DNA of 64,000 nt from an uncultured Oscillospiraceae bacterium (GTDB taxonomy: Bacteria; Bacillota; Clostridia; Oscillospirales; Oscillospiraceae), in assembly GCA_947626265.1 (NCBI GenBank), contig CANQRM010000008.1:1-64000 (forward strand), given 5' to 3'. The notes beneath the pieces were generated by a model. That model did not search any database. It saw only the letters and a list, made by a program, of their open reading frames with translations, and was not told the origin of the DNA. Position 1 is the first letter of the stretch. Each line of letters opens with the position of its first letter. Both the position numbers and the translations under genes were made by a program. Below are positions 36,341 to 45,577 of this stretch, one piece after another.

Positions 36341-37662
36341 TCGTTTTCTCCTTTCTGTCGGATCGTGATCCTGACGGGGGTCCCCTCCAGTCCGAAGGCG
36401 GCCCGGATGCGGTTCTCTATATATCGCTGATAAGAGAAGTGGAACAACTCCTTGCTGTTGCAGAAGATGACGAAGTGGGGCGGCTTCACCCCAGTCTGGG
36501 TCATATAATATACCTTCAGGCGGCGGCCCTTGTCGGTGGGGGGCTGCTGCCGGGCCTGGGCGTCGGCCAGGATGTCGTTGAGCCTTCCCGTGGAGATGCG
36601 CAGGGACGCCTGCTCATTGGCGGCGTTTATCATATCAAATATACGCCCCGTTCGCTGTCCCGTCAAGCAGGAGATGAATACCACCGGCGCATAATCCATG
36701 AAAGCGAGGTCCTGTTTGATGCGCCTGCGCATGTCCTCCATGGTGCCCGTCTCTTTTTCCACCAGGTCCCACTTGTTCACCACGATGATGCTGGCCTTGC
36801 CCGCCTCGTGGGCCAGACCCGCGATCTTCGTGTCCTGCTCGGTGACCCCGTCCCGGGCGTCCAGCATGATGAGGCACACGTCGGCCCGCTCCACCGCCAG
36901 CTTTGCCCGCATGACGGAGAACTTCTCCACCCGGTCGTTGACCTTGGACTTTCTGCGGATGCCCGCCGTGTCGATGAAGAGGAAGCTCCCCGCGGCATTG
37001 TCCACGGGGGTGTCCACCGCGTCCCGGGTGGTGCCGGGCATGTCCGCCACGATGACCCGCTTCTCCCCCAGAATATAATTTATGAGCGAGGACTTGCCCA
37101 CATTGGGCTTGCCGATGACGGCCACATGGATGCGTCCGTCCTCCTGCTCGTCCTCTTCGGGGGGCGGGAAATGGGCCACACAGGCGTCCAGCAGGTCCCC
37201 TGTGCCATGGCCGTGGACGGCGGAGACGGCGATAGGGTCCCCCAGGCCCAGGTTATAGAACTCGTATATGCCCGGGTCGTCGGGGCCGATGGCGTCCATC
37301 TTGTTCACCGCCAGCACCACGGGCTTGCCGCTGCGCTGGAGCATGCCGGCCACCTCCTGGTCGGCGGCGGTGATGCCGGTGCCGATCTCCGTGACCATGA
37401 CGATCACGTCGGCGCTGTCGATGGCCATCATGGCCTGTTCCCGCATGAAAAGGAGGATCTCGTTGGCCGTATTGGGCTCGATACCGCCGGTGTCCACGAT
37501 GTCAAAGCTCCGCCCGGTCCACTCGCAGGGGGCGTAGAGCCTGTCCCGGGTCACGCCGGGGGTATCTTCCACGATACTGAGCCTCTGCCCCGCCAGCCGG
37601 TTGAAGAGCATGCTCTTGCCCACGTTGGGCCGGCCCACGATGGCCACCAATGGCCTCGCCAT
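36337..37662 (-). CDS. der: Ribosome-assembly GTPase Der (EngA)
   Basis: A 441-residue protein with two GTPase domains in tandem and a KH-like C-terminus. First G1 GRPNVGKSMLFNRL (about 9-22), second G1 GKPNVGKSSLINYIL (about 184-198), with DTPG/DTAG and NKMD/NKWD motifs for each. The C-terminal KH domain contains FVIFCN. Acts in 50S subunit assembly. Usual length. Start at 37662 preceded by GGAGG. Confidence 0.96.
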   Translation of the reverse strand: MARPLVAIVGRPNVGKSMLFNRLAGQRLSIVEDTPGVTRDRLYAPCEWTGRSFDIVDTGGIEPNTANEILLFMREQAMMAIDSADVIVMVTEIGTGITAADQEVAGMLQRSGKPVVLAVNKMDAIGPDDPGIYEFYNLGLGDPIAVSAVHGHGTGDLLDACVAHFPPPEEDEQEDGRIHVAVIGKPNVGKSSLINYILGEKRVIVADMPGTTRDAVDTPVDNAAGSFLFIDTAGIRRKSKVNDRVEKFSVMRAKLAVERADVCLIMLDARDGVTEQDTKIAGLAHEAGKASIIVVNKWDLVEKETGTMEDMRRRIKQDLAFMDYAPVVFISCLTGQRTGRIFDMINAANEQASLRISTGRLNDILADAQARQQPPTDKGRRLKVYYMTQTGVKPPHFVIFCNSKELFHFSYQRYIENRIRAAFGLEGTPVRITIRQKGENE

Positions 37663-37780
37663 TACGACCGCCTCCTTTCATTAGTTTAGTATAGCACGCA
37701 AGGGACGGCCTATGCCGCCCCGAATGGGATGTGTCCGGCGCAAAAAAGGGAGGCGAACGCCCCCCTTATCTTGCCGGTGA

Positions 37781-37969
37781 TTACTTCTCCTCGCCTACCG
37801 TGACGACAGTGCGTCCGTCATACTGGCCGCAGGCCGGACAGGCGCGGTGAGGCATGTGGTACTCGCCGCAGTTGGGGCAGGCGACCAGCTTGGGAAGGCG
37901 CAGCTTCCAGACGCTGGAGCGCCGCATGCTCTTCCGGGCATGGGACTGTTTTCTCTTAGGGACTGCCAT
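37781..37969 (-). CDS. rpmF: 50S ribosomal protein L32
   Basis: A 62-residue protein starting MAVPKRKQSHARKSMRRS, with the zinc-binding pairs CPNC and CPAC (about 32-35 and 45-48). All four cysteines are present, so this is the zinc-bound form. Lies 3 bp behind the DUF177 gene, the classic yceD-rpmF pair. Confidence 0.97.
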   Translation of the reverse strand: MAVPKRKQSHARKSMRRSSVWKLRLPKLVACPNCGEYHMPHRACPACGQYDGRTVVTVGEEK

Positions 37970-37972
37970 GGG

Positions 37973-38479
37973 TCACACCTCCTGTATATCATCCAAAAGC
38001 TGCCCGAGGGCCGCCATTCTCGGATCGATCTCTTTTTTGCAATCGCAAGGTCCGTCGTTCAGATCCTTCCCGCAGGTGGGGCACAGCCCCTTGCAGTCCG
38101 GCCGGCAGAGAAATTTTCCGTCCATGTCCAGGATGAGCAGGGTCTCCGCCACATCGGACACGTCCGCGCCGTCGCCGATGAGCGGGAACACGTTCTCGCT
38201 GTCGGCGTCCTCGGCGTCCGCCTGGAGCACCGCCGTGTACCGGGGCGTCAGCTTCCGCCGGAGGGGCTTTCCGCACCGGTCGCAGCGTACCAGCATATCC
38301 GCCGTAACGTCAGCCTCCAGGTGGAGCACCCCGGCCTCGTTCCGCACCCGGCCCCGGGCCGTCACCGGCCCTTCAAAGGCCTCCAGCTGGGGAAAAGCCA
38401 GCCGCTCCTCGTCCAGCTCACACTGGAAGGGGACGCTCTTTCCCGGCATCTCGATTATCTCGTGCAGGTCTAAGATCAT
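37973..38479 (-). CDS. YceD/DUF177-family protein
   Basis: A 168-residue protein linked to 23S rRNA/large-subunit biogenesis in the YceD family. VRCDRCGKPLRRKLTPRYTAV (about 74-94 region) and the cysteine pair CRPDCKGLCPTCGKDLNDGPC (from about 135; a zinc-like cluster) are as in Firmicute members. Directly ahead of rpmF. Start at 38479 is the only sensible one. Confidence 0.9.
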   Translation of the reverse strand: MILDLHEIIEMPGKSVPFQCELDEERLAFPQLEAFEGPVTARGRVRNEAGVLHLEADVTADMLVRCDRCGKPLRRKLTPRYTAVLQADAEDADSENVFPLIGDGADVSDVAETLLILDMDGKFLCRPDCKGLCPTCGKDLNDGPCDCKKEIDPRMAALGQLLDDIQEV

Positions 38480-38568
38480 CGGACAAACCTCATACAGTCG
38501 CCAAAGTATTATAAATTATGCGTCCGCCATTGTCAACCAAAAATTTTCATGGTACACTGAAAAGCGCT

Positions 38569-39546
38569 ATGAGAGAATATACCGTCACGAAAAACGACGC
38601 CGGCCAGCGCCTGGACCGCTTCGCGGCCAGAGCCGTCCCGTCCATGCCCTCCTCCCTTCTGCAAAAATATTTCCGCCGGAAGGAGATCAAGGTGAACGGC
38701 CATTGGGCCAAGCCCGACGCCCGCCTGGCAGAGGGAGATACCGTGCGCCTTTTTATCCCCGAGGAGTTCTTCGGGGCGCAGAAAAAGGACGCCGACGCCT
38801 GGCTGGCATCCGTGAAGCCAAACCTGGAGATACTCTATGAGGATGAGAACATCCTCCTGGTGAACAAGCGGCCCGGAGTCCTGTGCCACGCGGCGGACGG
38901 CTGGAGCGCCGACACGCTGATCGCCCGCATCCAGGCCCACGTCTACCAGGCCGGCCAGTGGGACCCGGCGGATGAGAACGGCTTCGCCCCGGCCCTTTGC
39001 AACCGCATCGACCGGGGCACCGGCGGCATCGTCATCGCCGCCAAGACCGCCCCCGCCCTGCGGGACATGGACGAGAAGATCAGGGCCCGGGAGGTCACGA
39101 AGGAATATCTCTGCGTGTGTCTCGGCACCCCAAAGCCCGCCCAGGGACGGCTGGAGGGGTGGCTTTTCAAGGACGCCGTGAAAAACCAGGTCTACGTTAA
39201 ACCCAAGCAGGAGCCGGGGGCCAGCTTCGCCGCCACGGATTATAGGGTGCTGGCGAGCCATGATGGCCTGAGCCTGGTCACCTGCCGCCTCCACACCGGC
39301 CGGACTCACCAGATACGGGTCCAGATGGCCCACGCAGGCTTCCCCCTGCTGGGGGACGGCAAGTATGGAAAAGAAAAGGTCAACCGCCGCTATGGGGAGG
39401 ACCGGCAGCTTCTGTGGTCCTGGCGGCTTTCTTTCGACTTTGTCTCCCCGGCGGAGACACTTGACTACCTGCGGGGAAAAGTGTTCACGGTGCCCCAAGT
39501 ACCCTTTGTGGAAAAATACTTCCCCGATTTCCATAACACCATATAA
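38569..39546 (+). CDS. RluA-family rRNA pseudouridine synthase
   Basis: A 325-residue enzyme that isomerises uridines in 23S rRNA or tRNA. An S4 domain leads (about 10-70, RLDRFAARAVPSMPSSLLQKYFRRKEIKVNG in pieces). The catalytic motif is NRIDRGTGGIVIAAKT (about 144-159), with Asp as nucleophile, and CRLHTGRTHQIRVQMAHAGF closes the fold. RluC/RluD-type by layout; target base not clear. The start at 38569 is chosen because upstream in-frame codons overlap the likely promoter region; the ribosome site is weak. Confidence 0.9.
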   Translation: MREYTVTKNDAGQRLDRFAARAVPSMPSSLLQKYFRRKEIKVNGHWAKPDARLAEGDTVRLFIPEEFFGAQKKDADAWLASVKPNLEILYEDENILLVNKRPGVLCHAADGWSADTLIARIQAHVYQAGQWDPADENGFAPALCNRIDRGTGGIVIAAKTAPALRDMDEKIRAREVTKEYLCVCLGTPKPAQGRLEGWLFKDAVKNQVYVKPKQEPGASFAATDYRVLASHDGLSLVTCRLHTGRTHQIRVQMAHAGFPLLGDGKYGKEKVNRRYGEDRQLLWSWRLSFDFVSPAETLDYLRGKVFTVPQVPFVEKYFPDFHNTI

Positions 39547-39589
39547 ATTCGACAAAAAGACGAATCCCTTCCTTTATCCGGATTTCCTT

Positions 39590-39618
39590 TTGACTAAGTA
39601 CAACAGCTTGTTTATAAT
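39590..39618 (+). promoter_or_regulatory. Promoter of the secreted nucleotidase
   Basis: TTGACT (39590-39595), 17-bp spacer, TATAAT (39613-39618), about 48 bp before the start codon. Confidence 0.8.
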
Positions 39619-39665
39619 GTGTTTATAAGAGCCCCTACACCTATTTACTTTAAGGAGGACATCAC

Positions 39666-41396
39666 ATGAAGAAGCTCTTTACCCTGCTTCTGGCCCTTGC
39701 CATGGTGCTGAGCCTGTGCGCGCCCGCCCTCGCCGCCGAGGCGGAGGCCGAGCCCGTCAACGTACTCTACACCAACGATGTGCACACCTACATCGACAAG
39801 GACCTGAACTACACCCTGGCCGCCATGTACCGCGACACCCTGGACAACGTCCTGATGGTGGATGCCGGCGACGCCATCCAGGGCACCGCCTACGGCTCCA
39901 TGGACAAGGGCGAGACCATCATCAAGCTGATGAACGCCGTTGGCTATGATCTGGCCACCCTGGGCAACCACGAGTTCGACTACGGCATGGAAGGCTGCAT
40001 GAACGCCATTGAGTGGGCCGAGTTCCCCTATGTGTCCTGCAACTTCTACCATGAGGAGAACGGCGTGAAGGGCGAGAACGTCCTGGACGCCTACAAGGTC
40101 TTTGAGATCGGCGGGCAGAAGATCGCCTTCATCGGCGTCACCACCCCCGAGTCCTTCACCAAGTCCACTCCCGCCTACTTCCAGGATGAAGAGGGCAACT
40201 ACATCTACGGCATCGCCGGCGGCGAGGACGGCTCCGACCTGTACGCCACCGTGCAGGAGGCCATTGACGCCGCCTCCGAAGAGGCCGACGTGATCATCGG
40301 CCTGGGCCACCTGGGCGTGGACCCCGCGTCCCAGCCCTGGACCAGCGAGGAAGTCATCGCCAACACCACCGGCCTTGACGCCTTCATCGACGGCCACTCC
40401 CACACCGAGGTCCCCATGGAGGAAGTCGCGGACAAGGACGGCAACACCGTCATCCTCACCCAGACCGGCTCCTACTTCAATAACCTGGGCCATATGACCA
40501 TCGCCCCCGACGGCACCATCTCCACTGAGCTTCTGAACATGGAGGCCGTGAAGGCCGACCTGTTCGACGCTGTTGACGCGGCGCACCGCGCCGGCGAGGA
40601 GGCCAACTCCGAGGACGGCGTCTATGAGATCCAGTCCGCCTGGATCGGCCAGGTCAACGACGAGCTGGGCCAGGTCATCGGCACCACCGAGTGCGTGCTG
40701 AACAACTACACCGAGGACGGCACCCGTCTGGTCCGCAGCCAGGAGACCAACTCCGGCGACTTCGCGGCTGACGCTCTGTACTACCTCTTCTCCAAGACCA
40801 GCGCTGTGGACGGTTATCCCGTGAACATGGCCATCATGAACGGCGGCGGCATCCGCAACGAGGCCATCACCGGCGAGATCAGCTACCTGACCTGCAAGAA
40901 CATGCACACCTTCGGAAACGTTGCGTGCCTCATCCAGGTCACCGGCCAGCAGATCCTTGACGCTCTGGAGTTCGGCGCCCGCGGCGTCGGCACCGGCGAG
41001 GAGATCGGCGGCTTCCTGCATGTCTCCGGCGCCACCTACACCATCGACACCTCCATCCCCTCCTCCTGCACCATGGATGACAAGGGCGTGTTCACCGGCG
41101 TGGACGGCGAGTACCGTGTGAAGGACGTCATGATCGTCGATCCCATCACCGGCGAGAGCACGCCTCTCGACGTGGACGCCACCTACAACCTGGCGGGCTA
41201 CAACTACACCCTCCGCGACCTGGGCGACGGCTTCTCCATGTTCCAGGGCGCGACCAACATCCTGGACTACGTGATGGAGGACTACATGGTCCTGGCCAAC
41301 TACGTCCAGGCCTTTGAGGACATCGACGGCGACGGCCTGCCCAATGTCACCGGGTATGACAACCTGGAGGGCGCCGGCCGCATCACCATCAAGTGA
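39666..41396 (+). CDS. Secreted bifunctional metallophosphatase/5'-nucleotidase
   Basis: A 576-residue exported enzyme that removes phosphate from extracellular nucleotides or related esters. Signal peptide 1-23. The N-terminal metallophosphatase domain has TNDVHTYID, DAGDAIQG, LGNHEFDYG, GLGHLGVD and DGHSHTEVP with the metal ligands (about 35-250). The C-terminal 5'-nucleotidase domain carries MNGGGIRNEAITGEISY (about 395-411). No lipobox, LPxTG or SLH anchor is seen, so it may be released. GGAGG site ahead of the ATG; ends at a strong terminator. Confidence 0.92.
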   Translation: MKKLFTLLLALAMVLSLCAPALAAEAEAEPVNVLYTNDVHTYIDKDLNYTLAAMYRDTLDNVLMVDAGDAIQGTAYGSMDKGETIIKLMNAVGYDLATLGNHEFDYGMEGCMNAIEWAEFPYVSCNFYHEENGVKGENVLDAYKVFEIGGQKIAFIGVTTPESFTKSTPAYFQDEEGNYIYGIAGGEDGSDLYATVQEAIDAASEEADVIIGLGHLGVDPASQPWTSEEVIANTTGLDAFIDGHSHTEVPMEEVADKDGNTVILTQTGSYFNNLGHMTIAPDGTISTELLNMEAVKADLFDAVDAAHRAGEEANSEDGVYEIQSAWIGQVNDELGQVIGTTECVLNNYTEDGTRLVRSQETNSGDFAADALYYLFSKTSAVDGYPVNMAIMNGGGIRNEAITGEISYLTCKNMHTFGNVACLIQVTGQQILDALEFGARGVGTGEEIGGFLHVSGATYTIDTSIPSSCTMDDKGVFTGVDGEYRVKDVMIVDPITGESTPLDVDATYNLAGYNYTLRDLGDGFSMFQGATNILDYVMEDYMVLANYVQAFEDIDGDGLPNVTGYDNLEGAGRITIK

Positions 41397-41430
41397 TGAA
41401 CTCCTGACGCAAGACCTATAAACAGCATTC

Positions 41431-41455
41431 GCCCCCGGTCCAGCGGACCGGGGGC
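41431..41455. terminator. Terminator between nucleotidase and opp operon
   Basis: Perfect 11-bp GC arms around AGC followed by GTTTCTT on the plus strand. The two genes converge on it, so it may serve both. Confidence 0.85.
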
Positions 41456-41476
41456 GTTTCTTATGTGTTCGGTTTT

Positions 41477-42409
41477 TCAGACCCAGGCGGCGAATTCCTC
41501 GTCGGTGCACTTGACGTAGTGTATGCCCTCCACCAGGTGGTTGGTGCCCTTGTCGTAGTCGATGCCGGAGGTCTTGTAATCGTAGCCCTCCGCCACCCGC
41601 TGCTTCTCCACCACCGGATTGGGGGCCGGTATGGCGGACAGCAGGCTCCTGGTGTAGGGGTGGACCGGGTGGGCGAATATCTCGTCCGTGGTGCCCGTCT
41701 CCAGAAGGTGCCCCAAATGGAGCACGCCGATGCGGTCGGAGATGTACTTGACCATGGAAAGGTCATGGGCGATGAAGAGATAGGCCGTGCCCGTCTCCTC
41801 CTGGATGTCCTTCATCAGGTTCACCACCTGGGCCTGGATGGACACGTCCAGGGCCGAGATGCACTCGTCGGCGATAATGAGCTTGGGGTTCATTACCAGC
41901 GCCCGGGCGATGCCCACCCGCTGGCGCTGGCCGCCGGAGAACTGGTGGGGGTACCGGCCCGCGTGCTCCGGGGCCAGGCCCACCTTCGCCAGGATGGCCC
42001 GGACCATCTCGGAGCGCTCCGCGCCGCTTTTGCACACATGGTGGATGTCCAGGCCCTCGGCGATGATATCCTCCACCTTCTTCCGGGGGTTCAGGGAGGC
42101 CATGGGGTCCTGGAATATCATCTGCATCTGGGTGCGCAGGGCCTTCTGGTCCGCCGCCTTCATCTTCCCGGAGATGTCCATGCCGTTGAAGCGGATGGTG
42201 CCGGCGGTGGGGTCGTAAAGGCGTATGACGCTGCGGCCGATGGTGGATTTGCCGGAGCCTGACTCCCCCACCAGACCGTAGGTCTCGCCGGGGTAGATGA
42301 CGAAGTCCACGTTCTCCACGGCCTTCACGGTGAAGGTGCGGCTCACATGGAAGTACTGCTTCAGGCCCTCCACCTGCAGAAGGGGTTCGCCGTTATAGTT
42401 CGCCGCCAT
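41477..42409 (-). CDS. oppF: Oligopeptide ABC transporter ATPase, OppF type
   Basis: A 310-residue ATPase. Walker [15 protein letters not shown] (about 50-63), signature FSGGQRQRVGIARAL (about 152-166), Walker B LIIADECISALD (about 174-185; the usual DEP is DEC here), H-loop IAHDLSMV. The C-terminal HPYTRSLLSAIP region is that of Dpp/Opp ATPases. Overlaps oppD by 17 bp. With OppBCD it powers uptake of the peptides bound by OppA. Confidence 0.93.
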   Translation of the reverse strand: MAANYNGEPLLQVEGLKQYFHVSRTFTVKAVENVDFVIYPGETYGLVGESGSGKSTIGRSVIRLYDPTAGTIRFNGMDISGKMKAADQKALRTQMQMIFQDPMASLNPRKKVEDIIAEGLDIHHVCKSGAERSEMVRAILAKVGLAPEHAGRYPHQFSGGQRQRVGIARALVMNPKLIIADECISALDVSIQAQVVNLMKDIQEETGTAYLFIAHDLSMVKYISDRIGVLHLGHLLETGTTDEIFAHPVHPYTRSLLSAIPAPNPVVEKQRVAEGYDYKTSGIDYDKGTNHLVEGIHYVKCTDEEFAAWV

Positions 42410-43487
42410 GCTTGTTCGCCTCCTCCTTCATCCGCCTGATGCGGGCTTTCAGCTCCTCGGGCATCTCCACCTTGGGCGCCCTGGGGTCCAAAAGCCACGT
42501 GGCCGCATAGTGGGTATCGGTGATCTTGAACATGGGCGGCTCCGCCTTGTCGTCCACCGCCAGGGCATACCGGTTCCGGGGGGAGAAGGCGTCGCCGGTC
42601 TTCTCGTACAAGAGGTTCGGCGGGGAGCCGGGGATGGTATAGAGCCGCTCGTCCGCCGTCTCCAGGTCCGGCATGGCGGACAGCAGGCCCCAGGTATAGG
42701 GGTGGCGGGGGTCGTAGAATATCTCGTTGATGGTGCCCTTCTCTACGATCTTGCCCGCGTACATCACGTTCACGTAGTCCGCCACCTTCGCCACCACGCC
42801 CAGGTCATGGGTGATATAGATGACGGAGATGCCCCGCTCCTTCTGGAGCCTGCGGATGAGCTCGATGATCTTGGCCTGGATGGTCACGTCCAGGGCCGTG
42901 GTGGGCTCGTCGCAGATGAGAAGGTCCGGGTCGCAGCTGAGCGCGATGGCGATGACGACACGCTGGCGCATGCCGCCGGAGAGCTGGTGGGGGTAGTTCT
43001 TCATCCGCTTTTCCGGGTCGTCGATGCCCACCTCCCGCAGCAGGTCGATGGCCTTGGCCCGGGCCTCCGCCTTGGGGGTCTTGTAGTGCCAGATCATGCC
43101 CTCCATGATCTGCTTGCCGATGGGCATGGTGGGGTCCAGGCTGGTCATGGGGTCCTGGAACACCATGGCGATGCGCCGGCCGTTGATATGGCTGCGTATC
43201 CACTTTTTATCCTGCTTGAGGATATCCACGCTGGCGGGCGAACCGTCCGCCAGGTGGTGATAGTTGAACTGGATGGTGCCGCTGTTCACGGTGGCGTTGC
43301 TGGCCAGGATACCCATAGCCGCCTTCATGGTCACGGACTTGCCCGAGCCGGACTCGCCCACGATGGCCACGGTCTCGCCCTTGTAAAGGTCTATGTCCAC
43401 GCCCCGGATGGCGTGGACCACGCCCGCGGTGGTCTTGAAGGAGATGTCCAGATCCCGTATATCGATGATTTTTTCTTTTTCGTCCAT
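42393..43487 (-). CDS. oppD: Oligopeptide ABC transporter ATPase, OppD type
   Basis: A 364-residue ATPase. Walker [16 protein letters not shown] (about 42-56), signature [15 protein letters not shown] (about 165-179), Walker [13 protein letters not shown] (about 187-198), H-loop ITHDLGVV, and the C-terminal [20 protein letters not shown] segment that in some OppD proteins precedes an Fe-S cluster; only partly kept here. Start 43487 chosen for GAGGGAAG ahead and [17 protein letters not shown]; longer frames run into oppC. Confidence 0.94.
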   Translation of the reverse strand: MDEKEKIIDIRDLDISFKTTAGVVHAIRGVDIDLYKGETVAIVGESGSGKSVTMKAAMGILASNATVNSGTIQFNYHHLADGSPASVDILKQDKKWIRSHINGRRIAMVFQDPMTSLDPTMPIGKQIMEGMIWHYKTPKAEARAKAIDLLREVGIDDPEKRMKNYPHQLSGGMRQRVVIAIALSCDPDLLICDEPTTALDVTIQAKIIELIRRLQKERGISVIYITHDLGVVAKVADYVNVMYAGKIVEKGTINEIFYDPRHPYTWGLLSAMPDLETADERLYTIPGSPPNLLYEKTGDAFSPRNRYALAVDDKAEPPMFKITDTHYAATWLLDPRAPKVEMPEELKARIRRMKEEANKHGGEL

Positions 43488-43498
43488 ATACTCTTCCC

Positions 43499-44560
43499 TC
43501 ACATTTCCTTCATCTTGGGGTCCAGGGCCTCCCGCAGGCCGTCGGCCACCAGGTTGAAGCTGAACATCAAAAGGGCCATGACCACCACCGGCGGGATGAT
43601 CTGGAAGGGGTGGGTGGTGAAGCTGTTGTAGCCCTCGGATATCAGCGAGCCCAGAGAGCACCGGGGCACGGGGATGCCCAGGCCCACGAAGCTCAAAAAG
43701 GCCTCCGTGAAGATGGCGGTGGGGATGGAGAACATCACCTGGGTGATGATGGGCCCGATGATGTTGGGCAGTATCTCTTTAAAGATGATGAAGAACTTGC
43801 CCGCGCCCAGAGTCCGGGAGGCCAGGACGAACTCCTGCTCTTTGAGCTTCAGCATCTCCGCCCGGGCGATGCGGCTCATGCCCACCCACTCGGTGAGCAT
43901 CAATGCGAAGATGATGGTGAGCATGCCGGGCTCCAGCACCAGCAGCAGGAGCGTCACGATGACGAGCCGGGGGATGCCGTTCATGATCTCCAGGAAGCGC
44001 TGCATGAGCATATCCACCTTGCCGCCGAAGTAGCCGGAGATGAGGCCATAGCTCATGCCGATGATCATGTCGATGAGGGTGGCGGCGGCGGCGATGATGA
44101 GGCTGACACGGGTGCCGGACCAGGTGCGGGTCCAGATGTCCCGGCCGAAGTTGTCGCTGCCGAACCAGTAGTATACGTCCTCCAAACCCTTTTCGATGTA
44201 GTTGTTCACCGTCTTGGACCCGGTAGTGGTACGCATGGTCTCGCTGCCGTCGAAGATGCCGAACTTCTCCAATGCCGCCACACGGGGGGCCAGGTTCTTC
44301 TGGGTCAGGGTCTGGCCGGAGTAGGTATAGGCGTTCATGCCCGGGCCCACGATGGCCATCAGCGTGATGATAATAATGAGCACCATGCCGATGACGGCGC
44401 TCTTCTTGCGGAAGAAGCGGATGATGACGTCCTTCCAGAAGCTCTGGGAGGCGAAGTTGGCGTCCAGGGCCAGCTCCCCGGAGGCGTTCTTGAGGACGAA
44501 GTCCTCCGCGACGGGCACATAGGGCACGGCGGCCATGGCCGGGGTCTTTGTCTTTGCCAT
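43499..44560 (-). CDS. oppC: Oligopeptide ABC transporter permease, OppC type
   Basis: A 353-residue membrane protein. An N-terminal cytoplasmic stretch and one segment (about 48-70) precede a large extracellular insertion (about 75-130), then five segments with the EAA-type loop EMLKLKEQEFVLASRTLGAG..FIIFKEILPN (about 233-262). Typical DppC/OppC. Start 44560 follows GGAGGG, 1 bp past the oppB stop. Confidence 0.93.
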   Translation of the reverse strand: MAKTKTPAMAAVPYVPVAEDFVLKNASGELALDANFASQSFWKDVIIRFFRKKSAVIGMVLIIIITLMAIVGPGMNAYTYSGQTLTQKNLAPRVAALEKFGIFDGSETMRTTTGSKTVNNYIEKGLEDVYYWFGSDNFGRDIWTRTWSGTRVSLIIAAAATLIDMIIGMSYGLISGYFGGKVDMLMQRFLEIMNGIPRLVIVTLLLLVLEPGMLTIIFALMLTEWVGMSRIARAEMLKLKEQEFVLASRTLGAGKFFIIFKEILPNIIGPIITQVMFSIPTAIFTEAFLSFVGLGIPVPRCSLGSLISEGYNSFTTHPFQIIPPVVVMALLMFSFNLVADGLREALDPKMKEM

Positions 44561-44561
44561 C

Positions 44562-45497
44562 TCAGTCGCCCTCCTTTGCCAGCCGGATGCGGGGGTCGAT
44601 GACGCCGTAGAGGATGTCCACCACCAGCATGATGGCGATATACATAGCTGAGTAGATGAAACTCAGGGAAATTACCACGTTATAGTCGTTGGATTGGATG
44701 GCGTTGACAAGAAGGCTGCCGACGCCGGGGATGGCGAATATCTTCTCCACCACCAGCGAGCCGGTCATCAGGTCCACGATGAGGGGGGCCAGCACGGTGA
44801 TGATGGGGATGAGCGCGTTGCGAAGCGCATGGCGGAAGATGAGCGCCGGGCCGGAGATGCCCTTGCTCTCGGCCAGGAGCATATAGTCGCTGTCCAGCAC
44901 CTCCAGCATCTCGGTCCGGGTGAACCGGGCGATGGAGGCCATGGTGAACATGGAGAGCGCTATGCTGGGCAGTACGCTGGACTGGGTGGCCAGCTGTGCG
45001 TTATAGAGCATGGGGAACCACTGCATGCGGAACCCCAGCGTATAGCTGAGCCCTAAGGCGAACACATAGGAGGGCACGGACACGCCGATGACAGAGATGA
45101 TGGTGGCGATGGTATCCCAGAACGTGCCGTGCTTCAGCGCGGCGATGAGGCCCAGTATCAGCCCCATCAGCGCCCCCAGGGCCACGGCCGCGCCGCCGAT
45201 GCCGATAGAGATGGGCAGGCGGGTCTGGATGAGCTGAGAGATGGGGGTGTTCTTGGATATGTTATAGCTGACGCCGTAATCGCCCTTGAGCATGTTGCCC
45301 ACGTAGCGGAAAAACTGCACCAGCACCGGCTGATCCAGGCCGTACTTGGCGTACAGCACCGCCCGCTGGTCGTCGTTCAGCTTCTCGTCGTTGAAGGGAG
45401 AGCCGGGCATGAGCTGCATCAAAATGAACAGCACCAGCAATATGGCCAGCAGGGTGAACAGGCTCGTCAGCAGCCGTTTGAGCGTGTACTTCTTCAC
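44562..45497 (-). CDS. oppB: Oligopeptide ABC transporter permease, OppB type
   Basis: A 311-residue membrane protein with six segments and the conserved loop RTEMLEVLDSDYMLLAESKGISGPALIFRHALRNAL (in parts, about 190-225). GTG start at 45497 behind GAGGAGG. It follows oppA after an 80-bp gap that holds a hairpin, so it is probably less expressed than oppA. Confidence 0.93.
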   Translation of the reverse strand: MKKYTLKRLLTSLFTLLAILLVLFILMQLMPGSPFNDEKLNDDQRAVLYAKYGLDQPVLVQFFRYVGNMLKGDYGVSYNISKNTPISQLIQTRLPISIGIGGAAVALGALMGLILGLIAALKHGTFWDTIATIISVIGVSVPSYVFALGLSYTLGFRMQWFPMLYNAQLATQSSVLPSIALSMFTMASIARFTRTEMLEVLDSDYMLLAESKGISGPALIFRHALRNALIPIITVLAPLIVDLMTGSLVVEKIFAIPGVGSLLVNAIQSNDYNVVISLSFIYSAMYIAIMLVVDILYGVIDPRIRLAKEGD

Positions 45498-45520
45498 GGT
45501 AGCCTCCTCGATAATGGAAA

Positions 45521-45553
45521 GGCCGCGCCAAAGTTTTGCGCTTCGGCGCGGCC
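45521..45553 (-). terminator. Intercistronic hairpin between oppA and oppB
   Basis: GGCCGCGCC (45521-45529) and GGCGCGGCC (45545-45553) pair around 15 nt; TTTCC follows on the minus strand. It is probably a leaky terminator or RNA end-protector that raises OppA over the membrane subunits, a common arrangement. Confidence 0.65.
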
Positions 45554-45577
45554 AGAGTCAATGCTTGGGTTCAGGCT